This document shows positions 47,200 through 60,740 of a DNA stretch of 64,000 nucleotides, piece after piece. How positions within the stretch are numbered: position 1 is the first letter of the stretch; every line of letters begins with the position of its first letter. Origin of the DNA: Harmonia axyridis. Its lineage: Eukaryota > Arthropoda > Insecta > Coleoptera > Coccinellidae. The notes beneath the pieces are model-generated. The model did no database searches and was not told the DNA's origin. It was given only the letters and a program-made list of their open reading frames with translations. The stretch spans positions 42,643,812 to 42,707,811 of the forward strand of contig NC_059502.1 in NCBI RefSeq assembly GCF_914767665.1, read 5' to 3'. The translations under genes were made by a program, and so were the position numbers.

Positions 47200-50100
47200 A
47201 ACCACAAATGCACGACTGACTTCTGTTGTTGATTTCATTCGTTTGTTATTTTCTTCAATGTTTCTCATTCTAACACTTTTCATCGTAATGCACACGGACG
47301 AAAGCTTGACACACGTGTCTATGGAAACCACATTGGTATAAGGGACTGTTCTTACTTCATTCTTTCTGTATAATGATCAATTATCCAAGTGAGCCATTCC
47401 ACATTGTTGATTTTCTTGGACTCGGATGTCACGCAGGTAGCTATAATCTCCCACGTGGTAAGGTCAATTGCTGCTGTAATCACAAATGCACGACTGACTT
47501 CTGTTGTTGATTTGATTTGTTTGTTATTTCCTTCAATGTTTCTCATTCTAACACTTCTCATCGTATTGCACAGGGACGAAAGCTTGAAACACGTGTCTAT
47601 GTAAACCACATTGGTATAAGGGACTGTTCTTATTCCCTTCTTTCTGTATAATGATCAATTATCCAAGTAAGCCATTCCACATTGTTGATTTTCTTGGACT
47701 CGGATGACACGCAGGTAGCTATTATCTTTTACGTGGTAAGGTCAATTGCTGCTGTAACCACAAATGCACGACTGACTTCTGTTGTTGATTTCATTTGTTT
47801 GTTATTTCCTTCTATGTTTCTCATTCTTACACTTTTCATCGTATTGCACAGGGACGAAAGCTTGACACGCGTGTCTAAGGAAACCACTTTGGTATAAGGG
47901 ACTGTTCTCATTCCCTTCGTTTTGTTCAATCAACAATTCTCCAAGTAAGCCATTCCACATTGTTGATTTTCTTGGACTCGAATGTCACGCAGGTAGCTTT
48001 AATCTCCCACGTGGTAAGGTCAATTGCTGCTGTAACCACAAATGCACGACTGACTTCTGTTGTTGATTTCATTCGTTTGTTATTTTCTTCAATGTTTCTC
48101 ATTCTAACACTTTTCATCGTATTGCACAGAGACGAAAGCTTGACACGCGTGTTTAAGGAAACCACTTTGGTATAAGGGACTGTTCTTATTCCCTTCTTTC
48201 TGTATAATGATCAATTATCCAAGTGAGCCATTCCACATTGTTGATTTTCTTGGACTCGGATGACACGCAGGTAGCTATTATCTTTTACGTGGTAAGGTCA
48301 ATTGCTGCTGTAACCACAAATGCACGACTGACTTCTGTTGTTGATTTCATTTGTTTGTTATTTCCCCTTATGTTTCTCATTCTAACATTTCTCATCGTAT
48401 TGCACAGGGACGAAAGCTTGACACACGTGTCTGAGGAAACCACTTTGGTATAAGGGACTGTACTTATTCCCTTCTTTTTGTTTAATGAACAATTATCCAA
48501 GTAAGCCGTTCCACATTGTTCATTTTCTTGGACTCGGATATCACGCAGGTAGCTGTAATCTCCCACGTGGTAAGGTCAATCGCTGCTGTAACCACAAATG
48601 CACGACTGACTTCTGTTGTTGATTTCATTCGTTTGTTATTCTCTTCAATGTTTCTCTTTCTTACACTTTTCATCGTATTGCACAGAGACGAAAGCTTGAC
48701 ACGCGTGTCTAAGGAAACCACTTTGGTATAAGGGACTGTTCTTATTCCCTTCTTTTTGTTTAATGAACAATTATCCAAATAAGCCATTCCACATTGTTGA
48801 TTTTCTTGGACTGGGATGTCACGCAGGTAGCTATAATCTCCCACGTGGTAAGGTCAATTGCTGCTGTAACCACAAATGCACGACTGACTTCTGTTGTTGA
48901 TTTCATTCGTTTGTTATTTTCTTCAATGTTTCTCATTCTAACACTTTTCATCGTATTGCACAGGGACGAAAGCTTGACACACGTGTCTAAGGAAACCACT
49001 TTGGTATAAGGAACTGTTCTTACTTCATTCTTTCTGTATAATGATCAATTATCCAAGTAAGCCATTCCACATTGTTGATTTTCTTGGACTCGGATGTCAC
49101 GCAGGTAGCTATAATCTCCCACGTGGTAAGGTCAATTGCTGCTGTAACCACAAATGCACGACTGACTTCTGTTGTTGATTTCATTCGTTTGTTATTTTCT
49201 TCAATGTTTCTCATTCTAACACTTTTCATCGTATTGCACAGAGACGAAAGCTTGACACGCATGTCTAAGGAAACCACTTTGGTATAAGGGACTGTTCTTA
49301 TTCCCTTCTTTCTGTATGATGATCAATTATCCAAGTAAGCCAGTCCACATTGTTGATTTTCTTGGACTCGGATGACACGCAGGTAGCTATAATCTGTAAC
49401 GTGGTGAGGTCAATTGCTGCTGTAACCACAAATGCACGACTGACTTCTGTTGTTGATTTCATTGGTTTGTTATTTCCTTCAATGTTTCTCATTCTAACAC
49501 TTTTCATCGTATTGCACAGGGACGAAAGCTTGACACGCGTGTCTAAGGAAACCACTTTGGTACAAGGGACTGTTCTTATTCCCTTTTTTTTGTTTAATGA
49601 ACAATTATCCAAGTAAGCCATTCCACATTGTTGATTTTCTTGGACTCGGATGACACGCAGGTAGCTATTATCTTTTACGTGGTAAGGTCAATTGCTGCTG
49701 TAACCACAAATGCACGACTGACTTCTGTTGTTGATTTCATTCGTTTGTTATTTTCTTCAATGTTTCTCATTCTAACACTTTTCATCGTAATGCACACGGA
49801 CGAAAGCTTGACACACGTGTCTATGGAAACCACATTGGTATAAGGGACTGTTCTTACTTCATTCTTTCTGTATAATGATCAATTATCCAAGTGAGCCATT
49901 CCACATTGTTGATTTTCTTGGACTCGGATGTCACGCAGGTAGCTATAATCTCCCACGTGGTAAGGTCAATTGCTGCTGTAATCACAAATGCACGACTGAC
50001 TTCTGTTGTTGATTTGATTTGTTTGTTATTTCCTTCAATGTTTCTCATTCTAACACTTCTCATCGTATTGCACAGGGACGAAAGCTTGAAACACGTGTCT

Positions 50101-51520
50101 ATGTAAACCACATTGGTATAAGGGACTGTTCTTATTCCCTTCTTTCTGTATAATGATCAATTATCCAAGTAAGCCATTCCACATTGTTGATTTTCTTGGA
50201 CTCGGATGACACGCAGGTAGCTATTATCTTTTACGTGGTAAGGTCAATTGCTGCTGTAACCACAAATGCACGACTGACTTCTGTTGTTGATTTCATTTGT
50301 TTGTTATTTCCTTCTATGTTTCTCATTCTTACACTTTTCATCGTATTGCACAGGGACGAAAGCTTGACACGCGTGTCTAAGGAAACCACTTTGGTATAAG
50401 GGACTGTTCTCATTCCCTTCGTTTTGTTCAATCAACAATTCTCCAAGTAAGCCATTCCACATTGTTGATTTTCTTGGACTCGAATGTCACGCAGGTAGCT
50501 TTAATCTCCCACGTGGTAAGGTCAATTGCTGCTGTAACCACAAATGCACGACTGACTTCTGTTGTTGATTTCATTCGTTTGTTATTTTCTTCAATGTTTC
50601 TCATTCTAACACTTTTCATCGTATTGCACAGAGACGAAAGCTTGACACGCGTGTTTAAGGAAACCACTTTGGTATAAGGGACTGTTCTTATTCCCTTCTT
50701 TCTGTATAATGATCAATTATCCAAGTGAGCCATTCCACATTGTTGATTTTCTTGGACTCGGATGACACGCAGGTAGCTATTATCTTTTACGTGGTAAGGT
50801 CAATTGCTGCTGTAACCACAAATGCACGACTGACTTCTGTTGTTGATTTCATTTGTTTGTTATTTCCCCTTATGTTTCTCATTCTAACATTTCTCATCGT
50901 ATTGCACAGGGACGAAAGCTTGACACACGTGTCTGAGGAAACCACTTTGGTATAAGGGACTGTACTTATTCCCTTCTTTTTGTTTAATGAACAATTATCC
51001 AAGTAAGCCGTTCCACATTGTTCATTTTCTTGGACTCGGATATCACGCAGGTAGCTGTAATCTCCCACGTGGTAAGGTCAATCGCTGCTGTAACCACAAA
51101 TGCACGACTGACTTCTGTTGTTGATTTCATTCGTTTGTTATTCTCTTCAATGTTTCTCTTTCTTACACTTTTCATCGTATTGCACAGAGACGAAAGCTTG
51201 ACACGCGTGTCTAAGGAAACCACTTTGGTATAAGGGACTGTTCTTATTCCCTTCTTTTTGTTTAATGAACAATTATCCAAATAAGCCATTCCACATTGTT
51301 GATTTTCTTGGACTGGGATGTCACGCAGGTAGCTATAATCTCCCACGTGGTAAGGTCAATTGCTGCTGTAACCACAAATGCACGACTGACTTCTGTTGTT
51401 GATTTCATTCGTTTGTTATTTTCTTCAATGTTTCTCATTCTAACACTTTTCATCGTATTGCACAGGGACGAAAGCTTGACACACGTGTCTAAGGAAACCA
51501 CTTTGGTATAAGGAACTGTT
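47200..51520 (+). repeat. Nine-unit tandem duplication, offset 2502 bp
   Basis: About 47.2-49.05 kb recurs at about 49.7-51.5 kb. Both copies carry TTTCTCTTTCTTACAC (about 48649 and 51151), whereas the matching unit in the first 17-kb block reads TTTCTCATTCTTACAC (about 34752). The change therefore came after the 17-kb duplication and before this one. Confidence 0.8.
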
Positions 51521-52079
51521 CTTACTTCATTCTTTCTGTATAATGATCAATTATCCAAGTAAGCCATTCCACATTGTTGATTTTCTTGGACTCGGATGTC
51601 ACGCAGGTAGCTATAATCTCCCACGTGGTAAGGTCAATTGCTGCTTTAACCACAAATGCACGACTGACTTCTAATGTTGATTTCATTTGTTTGTTATTTC
51701 CTTCAATGTTTCTCATTCTAACACTTTTCATCGTATTGCACAGGGACGAAAGCTTGACACACGTGTCTATGGAAACCACATCGGTATAAGGGACTGTTCT
51801 TATTCCCTTCTTTCTGTATGATGATCAATTATCCAAGTAAGCCATTCCACATTGTTGATTTTCTTGGACTCGGATGACACGCAGGTAGCTATAATCTGTA
51901 ACGTGGTGAGGTCAATTGCTGCTGTAACCACAAATGCACGACTGACTTCTGTTGTTGATTTCATTTGTTTGTTATTTCCTTCAATGTTTCTCATTCTAAC
52001 ACTTTTCATCGTATTGCACAGGGACGAAAGCTTGACACACGTGTCTAAGGATACGACTTTGGTATAAGGGACTGTTCTT

Positions 52080-52360
52080 ATTCCCTTCGTTTTGTTTAAT
52101 GAACAATTATCCAAGTAAGCCATTCCACATTGTTGATTTTCTTGGACTCGGATGACACGCAGGTAGCTATAATCTGTAACGTGGTGAGGTCAATTGCTGC
52201 TGTAACCACAAATGCACGACTGACTTCTGTAGTTGATTTCATGTGTTTGTTATTTCCCTGTATGTTTCTCATTCTTACACTTTTCATCGTATTGCACAGG
52301 GACGAAAGCTTGACACGCGTGTCTAAGGAAACCACTTTGGTATAAGGGACTGTTCTTATT
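52080..52360 (+). repeat. Mosaic satellite B monomer
   Basis: The left part has the ATAATCTGTAACGTGGTGAGG subtype (as near 35491 and 51893) and the right part has TGTAGTTGATTTCATGTG with ATTTCCCTGTATG (as near 38885 and 56118). Elsewhere these two subtypes are separate units, so this unit joins them within its length. Confidence 0.8.
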
Positions 52361-55300
52361 CCCTTCGTTTTGTTTAATGAACAATTATCCAAGTAAGCCA
52401 TTCCACATTGTTGATTTTCTTGGACTCGGATGTCACGCAGGTAGCTATAATCTCCCACGTGGTAAGGTCAATTGCTGCTGTAACCACAAATGCACGACTG
52501 ACTTCTGTTGTTGATTTCATTTGTTTGTTATTTCCTTCTATGTTTCTCATTCTAACACTTTTCATCGTATTGCACAGGAACGAAAGCTTGACACGCGTGT
52601 CTAAGGAAACCACATTGGTATAAGGGACTGTTCTTATTCCCTTCTTTCTGTATGATGATCAATTATCCAAGTAAGCCATTCCACATTGTTGATTTTCTTG
52701 GACTCGGATGACACGCAGGTAGCTATAATCTGTAACGTGGTGAGGTCAATTGCTGCTGTAACCACAAATGCACGACTGACTTCTGTTGTTGATTTCATTT
52801 GTTTGTTATTTCCTTCAATGTTTCTCATTCTAACACTTTTCATCGTATTGCACAGGGACGAAAGCTTGACACACGTGTCTAAGGATACGACTTTGGTATA
52901 AGGGACTGTTCTTATTCAATTCTTTTTGTTTAATGAACAATTATCCAAGTGAGCCGTTCCACATTGTTGATTTTCTTGGACACGGATGTCACGCAGGTAG
53001 CTATAATCTCCCACGTGGTAAGGTCAATTGCTGCTGTAACCACAAATGCACGACTGACTTCTGTTGTTGATTTCATTCGTTTGTTATTTTCTTCAATGTT
53101 TCTCATTCTAACACTTTTCATCGTAATTCACAGGGACGAAAGCTTGACACACGTGTCTATGGAAACCACATTGGTATAAGGGACTGTTCTTACTTCATTC
53201 TTTCTGTATAATGATCAATTATCCAAGTAAGCCATTCCACATTGTTGATTTTCTTGGACTCGGATGTCACGCAGGTAGCTATAATCTCCCACGTGGTAAG
53301 GTCAATTGCTGCTGTAATCACAAATGCACGACTGACTTCTGTTGTTGATTTGATTTGTTTGTTATTTCCTTCAATGTTTCTCATTCTAACACTTCTCATC
53401 GTATTGCACAGGGACGAAAGCTTGACACACGTGTCTATGGAAACCACATTGGTATAAGGGACTGTTCTCATTCCCTTCGTTTTGCTCAATCAACAATTAT
53501 CCAAGTAAGCCATTCCACATTGTTGATTTTCTTGGACTCGAATGTCACGCAGGTAGCTTTAATCTCCCTCGTGGTAAGGTCAATTGCTGCTGTTACCACA
53601 AATGCACGACTGACTTCTGTAGTTGATTTCATTTGTTTGTTATTTCCCTGTATGTTTCTCATTCTTACACTTTTCATCGTATTGCACAGGGACGAAAGCT
53701 TGACACGCGTGTCTAAGGAAACCACTTTGGTATAAGGGACTGTTCTTATTCCCTTCGTTTTGTTTAATGAACAATTATCCAAGTAAGCCATTCCACATTG
53801 TTGATTTTCTTGGACTCGGATGTCACGCAGGTAGCTATAATCTCCCACGTGGTAAGGTCAATTGCTGCTGTAACCACAAATGCACGACTGACTTCTGTTG
53901 TTGATTTCATTTGTTTGTTATTTCCTTCTATGTTTCTCATTCTAACACTTTTCATCGTATTGCACAGGAACGAAAGCTTGACACGCGTGTCTAAGGAAAC
54001 CACATTGGTATAAGGGACTGTTCTTATTCCCTTCTTTCTGTATAATGATCAATTATCCAAGTGAGCCATTCCACATTGTTGATTTTCTTGGACTCGGATG
54101 ACACGCAGGTAGCCATTATCTTTTACGTGGTAAGGTCAATTGCTGCTGTAATCACAAATGCACGACTGACTTCTGTTGTTGATTTGATTTGTTTGTTATT
54201 TCCTTCAATGTTTCTCATTCTAACACTTCTCATCGTATTGCACAGGGACGAAAGCTTGACACGCGTGTCTAAGGAAACCACATTGGTATAAGGGACTGTT
54301 CTTATTCCCTTCTTTCTGTATAATGATCAATTATCCAAGTAAGCCATTCCACATTGTTGATTTTCTTGGACTCGGATGACACGCAGGTAGCTATTATCTT
54401 TTACGTGGTAAGGTCAATTGCTGCTGTAACCACAAATGCACGACTGACATCTGTTGTTGATTTCATTTGTTTGTTATTTCCCCTTATGTTTCTCATTCTA
54501 ACATTTTTCATCGTATTGCACAGGGACGAAAGCTTGACACACGTGTCTGAGGAAACCACTTTGGTATAAGGGACTGTACTTATTCCCTTCTTTTTGTTTA
54601 ATGAACAATTATCCAAGTAAGCCGTTCCACATTGTTCATTTTCTTGGACTCGGATGTCACGCAGGTAGCTGTAATCTCCCACGTGGTAAGGTCAATCGCT
54701 GCTGTAACCACAAATGCACGACTGACTTCTGTTGTTGATTTCATTCGTTTGTTATTTTCTTCAATGTTTCTCATTCTAACACTTTTCATCGTATTGCACA
54801 GAGACGAAAGCTTGACACGCGTGTCTAAGGAAACCACTTTGGTATAAGTGACTGTTCTTATTCCCTTCTTTTTGTTTAATGAACAATTATCCAAATAAGC
54901 CATTCCACATTGTTGATTCTCTTGGACTCGGATGTCACGCAGGTAGCTATAATCTCCCACGTGGTAAGGTCAATTGCTGCTGTAACCACAAATGCACGAC
55001 TGACTTCTGTTGTTGATTTCATTCGTTTGTTATTTTCTTCAATGTTTCTCATTCTTACACTTTTCGTCGTATTGCACAGGGACGAAAGCTTGACACGCGT
55101 GTCAAGGAAACCACATTGGTATAAGGGACTGTTCTTATTCCCTTCTTTCTGTATAATGATCAATTATCCAAGTGAGCCATTACACATTGTTGATTTTCTT
55201 GGACTCGGATGACACGCAGGTAGCTATTATCTTTTACGTGGTAAGGTCAATTGCTGCTGTAACCTCAAATGCACGACTGACATCTGTTGTTGATTTCATT

Positions 55301-56949
55301 TGTTTGTTATTTCCCCTTATGTTTCTCATTCTAACATTTTTCATCGTATTGCACAGGGACGAAAGCTTGACACACGTGTCTGAGGAAACCACTTTGGTAT
55401 AAGGGACTGTACTTATTCCCTTCTTTTTGTTTAATGAACAATTATCCAAGTAAGCCGTTCCACATTGTTCATTTTCTTGGACTCGGATGTCACGCAGGTA
55501 GCTATAATCTCCCACGTGGTAAGGTCAATTGCTGCTGTAACCACAAATGCACGACTGACTTCTGTTGTTGATTTCATTCGTTTGTTATTTTCTTCAATGT
55601 TTCTCATTCTAACACTTTTCATCGTAATGCACAGGGACGAAAGCTTGACACACGTGTCTATGGAAACCACATTGGTATAAGGGACTGTTCTTACTTCATT
55701 CTTTCTGTATAATGATCAATTATCCAAGTAAGCCATTCCACATTGTTGATTTTCTTGGACTCGGATGTCACGCAGGTAGCTATAATCTCCCACGTGGTAA
55801 GGTCAATTGCTGCTGTAATCACAAATGCACGACTGACTTCTGTTGTTGATTTGATTTGTTTGTTATTTCCTTCAATGTTTCTCATTCTAACACTTCTCAT
55901 CGTATTGCACAGGGACGAAAGCTTGACACACGTGTCTATGGAAACCACATTGGTATGAGGGACTGTTCTCATTCCCTTCGTTTTGCTCAATCAACAATTA
56001 TCCAAGTAAGCCATTCCACATTGTTGATTTTCTTGGACTCGAATGTCACGCAGGTAGCTTTAATCTCCCACGTGGTAAGGTCAATTGCTGCTGTTACCAC
56101 AAATGCACGACTGACTTCTGTAGTTGATTTCATGTGTTTGTTATTTCCCTGTATGTTTCTCATTCTTACACTTTTCATCGTATTGCACAGGGACGAAAGC
56201 TTGACACGCGTGTCTAAGGAAACCACTTTGGTATAAGGGACTGTTCTTATTCCCTTCGTTTTGTTTAATGAACAATTATCCAAGTAAGCCATTCCACATT
56301 GTTGATTTTCTTGGACTCGGATGTCACGCAGGTAGCTATAATCTCCCACGTGGTAAGGTCAATTGCTGCTGTAACCACAAATGCACGACTGACTTCTGTT
56401 GTTGATTTCATTTGTTTGTTATTTCCTTCTATGTTTCTCATTCTAACACTTTTCATCGTATTGCACAGGAACGAAAGCTTGACACGCGTGTCTAAGGAAA
56501 CCACATTGGTATAAGGGACTGTTCTTATTCCCTTCTTTCTGTATAATGATCAATTATCCAAGTGAGCCATTCCACATTGTTGATTTTCTTGGACTCGGAT
56601 GACACGCAGGTAGCCATTATCTTTTACGTGGTAAGGTCAATTGCTGCTGTAATCACAAATGCACGACTGACTTCTGTTGTTGATTTGATTTGTTTGTTAT
56701 TTCCTTCAATGTTTCTCATTCTAACACTTCTCATCGTATTGCACAGGGACGAAAGCTTGACACGCGTGTCTAAGGAAACCACATTGGTATAAGGGACTGT
56801 TCTTATTCCCTTCTTTCTGTATAATGATCAATTATCCAAGTAAGCCATTCCACATTGTTGATTTTCTTGGACTCGGATGTCACGCAGGTAGCTATAATCT
56901 CCCACGTGGTAAGGTCAATTGCTGCTTTAACCACAAATGCACGACTGAC

Positions 56950-59900
56950 TTCTAATGTTGATTTCATTTGTTTGTTATTTCCTTCAATGTTTCTCATTCT
57001 AACACTTTTCATCGTATTGCACAGGGACGAAAGCTTGACACACGTGTCTAAGGATACGACTTTGGTATAAGGGACTGTTCTTATTCAATTCTTTTTGTTT
57101 AATGAACAATTATCCAAGTAAGCCATTCCACATTGTTGATTTTCTTGGACTCGGATGTCACGCAGGTAGCTATAATCTCCCACGTGGTAAGGTCAATTGC
57201 TGCTGTAACCACAAATGCACGACTGACTTCTGTTGTTGATTTCATTCGTTTGTTATTTTCTTCGATGTTTCTCATTCTAACACTTTTCATCGTATTGCAC
57301 AGGGACGAAAGCTTGACACACGTGTCTAAGGAAACCACTTTGGTATAAGGAACTGTTCTTACTTCATTCTTTCTGTATAATGATCAATTATCCAAGTAAG
57401 CCATTCCACATTGTTGATTTTCTTGGACTCGGATGTCACGCAGTTAGCTATAATCTCCCACGTGGTAAGGTCAATTGCTGCTTTAACCACAAATGCACGA
57501 CTGACTTCTAATGTTGATTTCATTTGTTTGTTTTTCCTTCAATGTTTCTCATTCTAACACTTTTCATCGTATTGCACAGGGACGAAAGCTTGACACACGT
57601 GTCTATGGAAACCACATTGGTATAAGGGACTGTTCTTATTCCCTTCTTTCTGTATGATGATCAATTATCCAAGTAAGCCGTTCCACATTGTTGATTTTCT
57701 TGGACTCGGATGTCACGCAGGTAGCTATAATCTCCCACGTGGTAAGGTCAATTGCTGCTGTAACCACAAATGCACGACTGACTTCTGTTGTTGATTTCAT
57801 TCGTTTGTTATTTTCTTCAATGTTTCTCATTCTAACACTTTTCATCGTAATGCACAGGGACGAAAGCTTGACAGACGTGTTCATGGAAACCACATTGGTA
57901 TAATGGACTGTTCTTACTTCATTCTTTCTGTATAATGATCAATTATCCAAGTAAGCCATTCCACATTGTTGATTTTCTTGGACTCGGATGTCACGCAGGT
58001 AGCTATAATCTCCCACGTGGTAAGGTCAATTGCTGCTGTAATCACAAATGCACGACTGACTTCTGTTGTTGATTTGATTTGTTTGTTATTTCCTTCAATG
58101 TTTCTCATTCTAACACTTCTCATCGTATTGCACAGGGACGAAAGCTTGACACGCGTGTCTAAGGAAACCACATTGGTATAAGGGACTGTTCTTATTCCCT
58201 TCTTTCTGTATAATGATCAATTATCCAAGTGAGCCATTCCACATTGTTGATTTTCTTGGACTCGGATGACACGCAGGTAGCTATTATCTTTTACGTGGTA
58301 AGGTCAATTGCTGCTGTAACCACAAATGCACGACTGACTTCTGTTGTTGATTTCATTTGTTTGTTATTTCCTTCTATGTTTCTCATTCTTACACTTTTCA
58401 TCGTATTGCACAGGGACGAAAGCTTGACACGCGTGTCTAAGGAAACCACATTGGTATAAGGGACTGTTCTTATTCCCTTCTTTCTGTATAATGATCAATT
58501 ATTCAAGTGAGCCATTCCACATTGTTGATTTTCTTGGACTCGGATGACACGCAGGTAGCTATTATCTTTTACGTGGTAAGGTCAATTGCTGCTGTAATCA
58601 CAAATGCACGACTGACTTCTGTTGTTGATTTGATTTGTTTGTTATTTCCTTCAATGTTTCTCATTTTAACACTTCTCATCGTATTGCACAGGGACGAAAG
58701 CTTGACACACGTGTCTATGGAAACCACATTGGTATAAGGGACTGTTCTTATTCCCTTCTTTCTGTATAATGATCAATTATCCAAGTAAGCCATTCCACAT
58801 TGTTGATTTTCTTGGACTCGGATGTCACGCAGGTAGCTATAATCTCCCACGTGGTAAGGTCAATTGCTGCTGTAATCACAAATGCACGACTGACTTCTGT
58901 TGTTGATTTCATTTGTTTGTTATTTCCTTCAATGTTTCTCATTCTAACACTTTTCATCGTATTGCACAGGGACGAAAGCTTGACACACGTGTCTAAGGAT
59001 ACGACTTTGGTATAAGGGACTGTTCTTATTCAATTCTTTTTGTTTAATGAACAATTATCCAAGTAAGCCATTCCACATTGTTGATTTTCTTGGACTCGGA
59101 TGTCACGCAGGTAGCTATAATCTCCCACGTGGTAAGGTCAATTGCTGCTGTAACCACAAATGCACGACTGACTTCTGTTGTTGATTTCATTCGTTTGTTA
59201 TTTTCTTCGATGTTTCTCATTCTAACACTTTTCATCGTATTGCACAGGGACGAAAGCTTGACACACGTGTCTAAGGAAACCACTTTGGTATAAGGAACTG
59301 TTCTTACTTCATTCTTTCTGTATAATGATCAATTATCCAAGTAAGCCATTCCACATTGTTGATTTTCTTGGACTCGGATGTCACGCAGTTAGCTATAATC
59401 TCCCACGTGGTAAGGTCAATTGCTGCTTTAACCACAAATGCACGACTGACTTCTAATGTTGATTTCATTTGTTTGTTTTTCCTTCAATGTTTCTCATTCT
59501 AACACTTTTCATCGTATTGCACAGGGACGAAAGCTTGACACACGTGTCTATGGAAACCACATCGGTATAAGGGACTGTTCTTATTCCCTTCTTTCTGTAT
59601 GATGATCAATTATCCAAGTAAGCCGTTCCACATTGTTGATTTTCTTGGACTCGGATGTCACGCAGGTAGCTATAATCTCCCACGTGGTAAGGTCAATTGC
59701 TGCTGTAACCACAAATGCACGACTGACTTCTGTTGTTGATTTCATTCGTTTGTTATTTTCTTCAATGTTTCTCATTCTAACACTTTTCATCGTAATGCAC
59801 AGGGACGAAAGCTTGACAGACGTGTTCATGGAAACCACATTGGTATAATGGACTGTTCTTACTTCATTCTTTCTGTATAATGATCAATTATCCAAGTAAG

Positions 59901-60740
59901 CCATTCCACATTGTTGATTTTCTTGGACTCGGATGTCACGCAGGTAGCTATAATCTCCCACGTGGTAAGGTCAATTGCTGCTGTAATCACAAATGCACGA
60001 CTGACTTCTGTTGTTGATTTGATTTGTTTGTTATTTCCTTCAATGTTTCTCATTCTAACACTTCTCATCGTATTGCACAGGGACGAAAGCTTGACACGCG
60101 TGTCTAAGGAAACCACATTGGTATAAGGGACTGTTCTTATTCCCTTCTTTCTGTATAATGATCAATTATCCAAGTGAGCCATTCCACATTGTTGATTTTC
60201 TTGGACTCGGATGACACGCAGGTAGCTATTATCTTTTACGTGGTAAGGTCAATTGCTGCTGTAACCACAAATGCACGACTGACTTCTGTTGTTGATTTCA
60301 TTTGTTTGTTATTTCCTTCTATGTTTCTCATTCTTACACTTTTCATCGTATTGCACAGGGACGAAAGCTTGACACGCGTGTCTAAGGAAACCACATTGGT
60401 ATAAGGGACTGTTCTTATTCCCTTCTTTCTGTATAATGATCAATTATTCAAGTGAGCCATTCCACATTGTTGATTTTCTTGGACTCGGATGACACGCAGG
60501 TAGCTATTATCTTTTACGTGGTAAGGTCAATTGCTGCTGTAATCACAAATGCACGACTGACTTCTGTTGTTGATTTGATTTGTTTGTTATTTCCTTCAAT
60601 GTTTCTCATTTTAACACTTCTCATCGTATTGCACAGGGACGAAAGCTTGACACACGTGTCTATGGAAACCACATTGGTATAAGGGACTGTTCTTATTCCC
60701 TTCTTTCTGTATAATGATCAATTATCCAAGTAAGCCATTC
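56950..60740 (+). repeat. Seven-unit tandem duplication, offset 1945 bp
   Basis: About 56.95-58.75 kb recurs at about 58.9-60.7 kb. Shared marks include the one-base-shorter TTTGTTTGTTTTTCCTTC (about 57522 and 59467) and GACGTGTTCATGGAAACC (about 57873 and 59818). It lies across the right end of the second 17-kb block. A related order appears again at about 62.6-63.7 kb. Confidence 0.75.

Larger units (their letters stand above)
41676..58930 (+). repeat. 17-kb satellite B block, copy 2
   Basis: Second copy of the block. Offset to copy 1 is 16955 bp as far as about 48.4 kb, then 13897 bp (copy 1's 3058-bp duplication is absent), then 16399 bp after a private 2502-bp duplication, then 17233 bp after three more units are gained near 52 kb. 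All shifts are whole numbers of 278-bp units within a few bases. The right end near 58.93 kb is where the subtype order departs from that seen at 41.7 kb. Confidence 0.8.
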
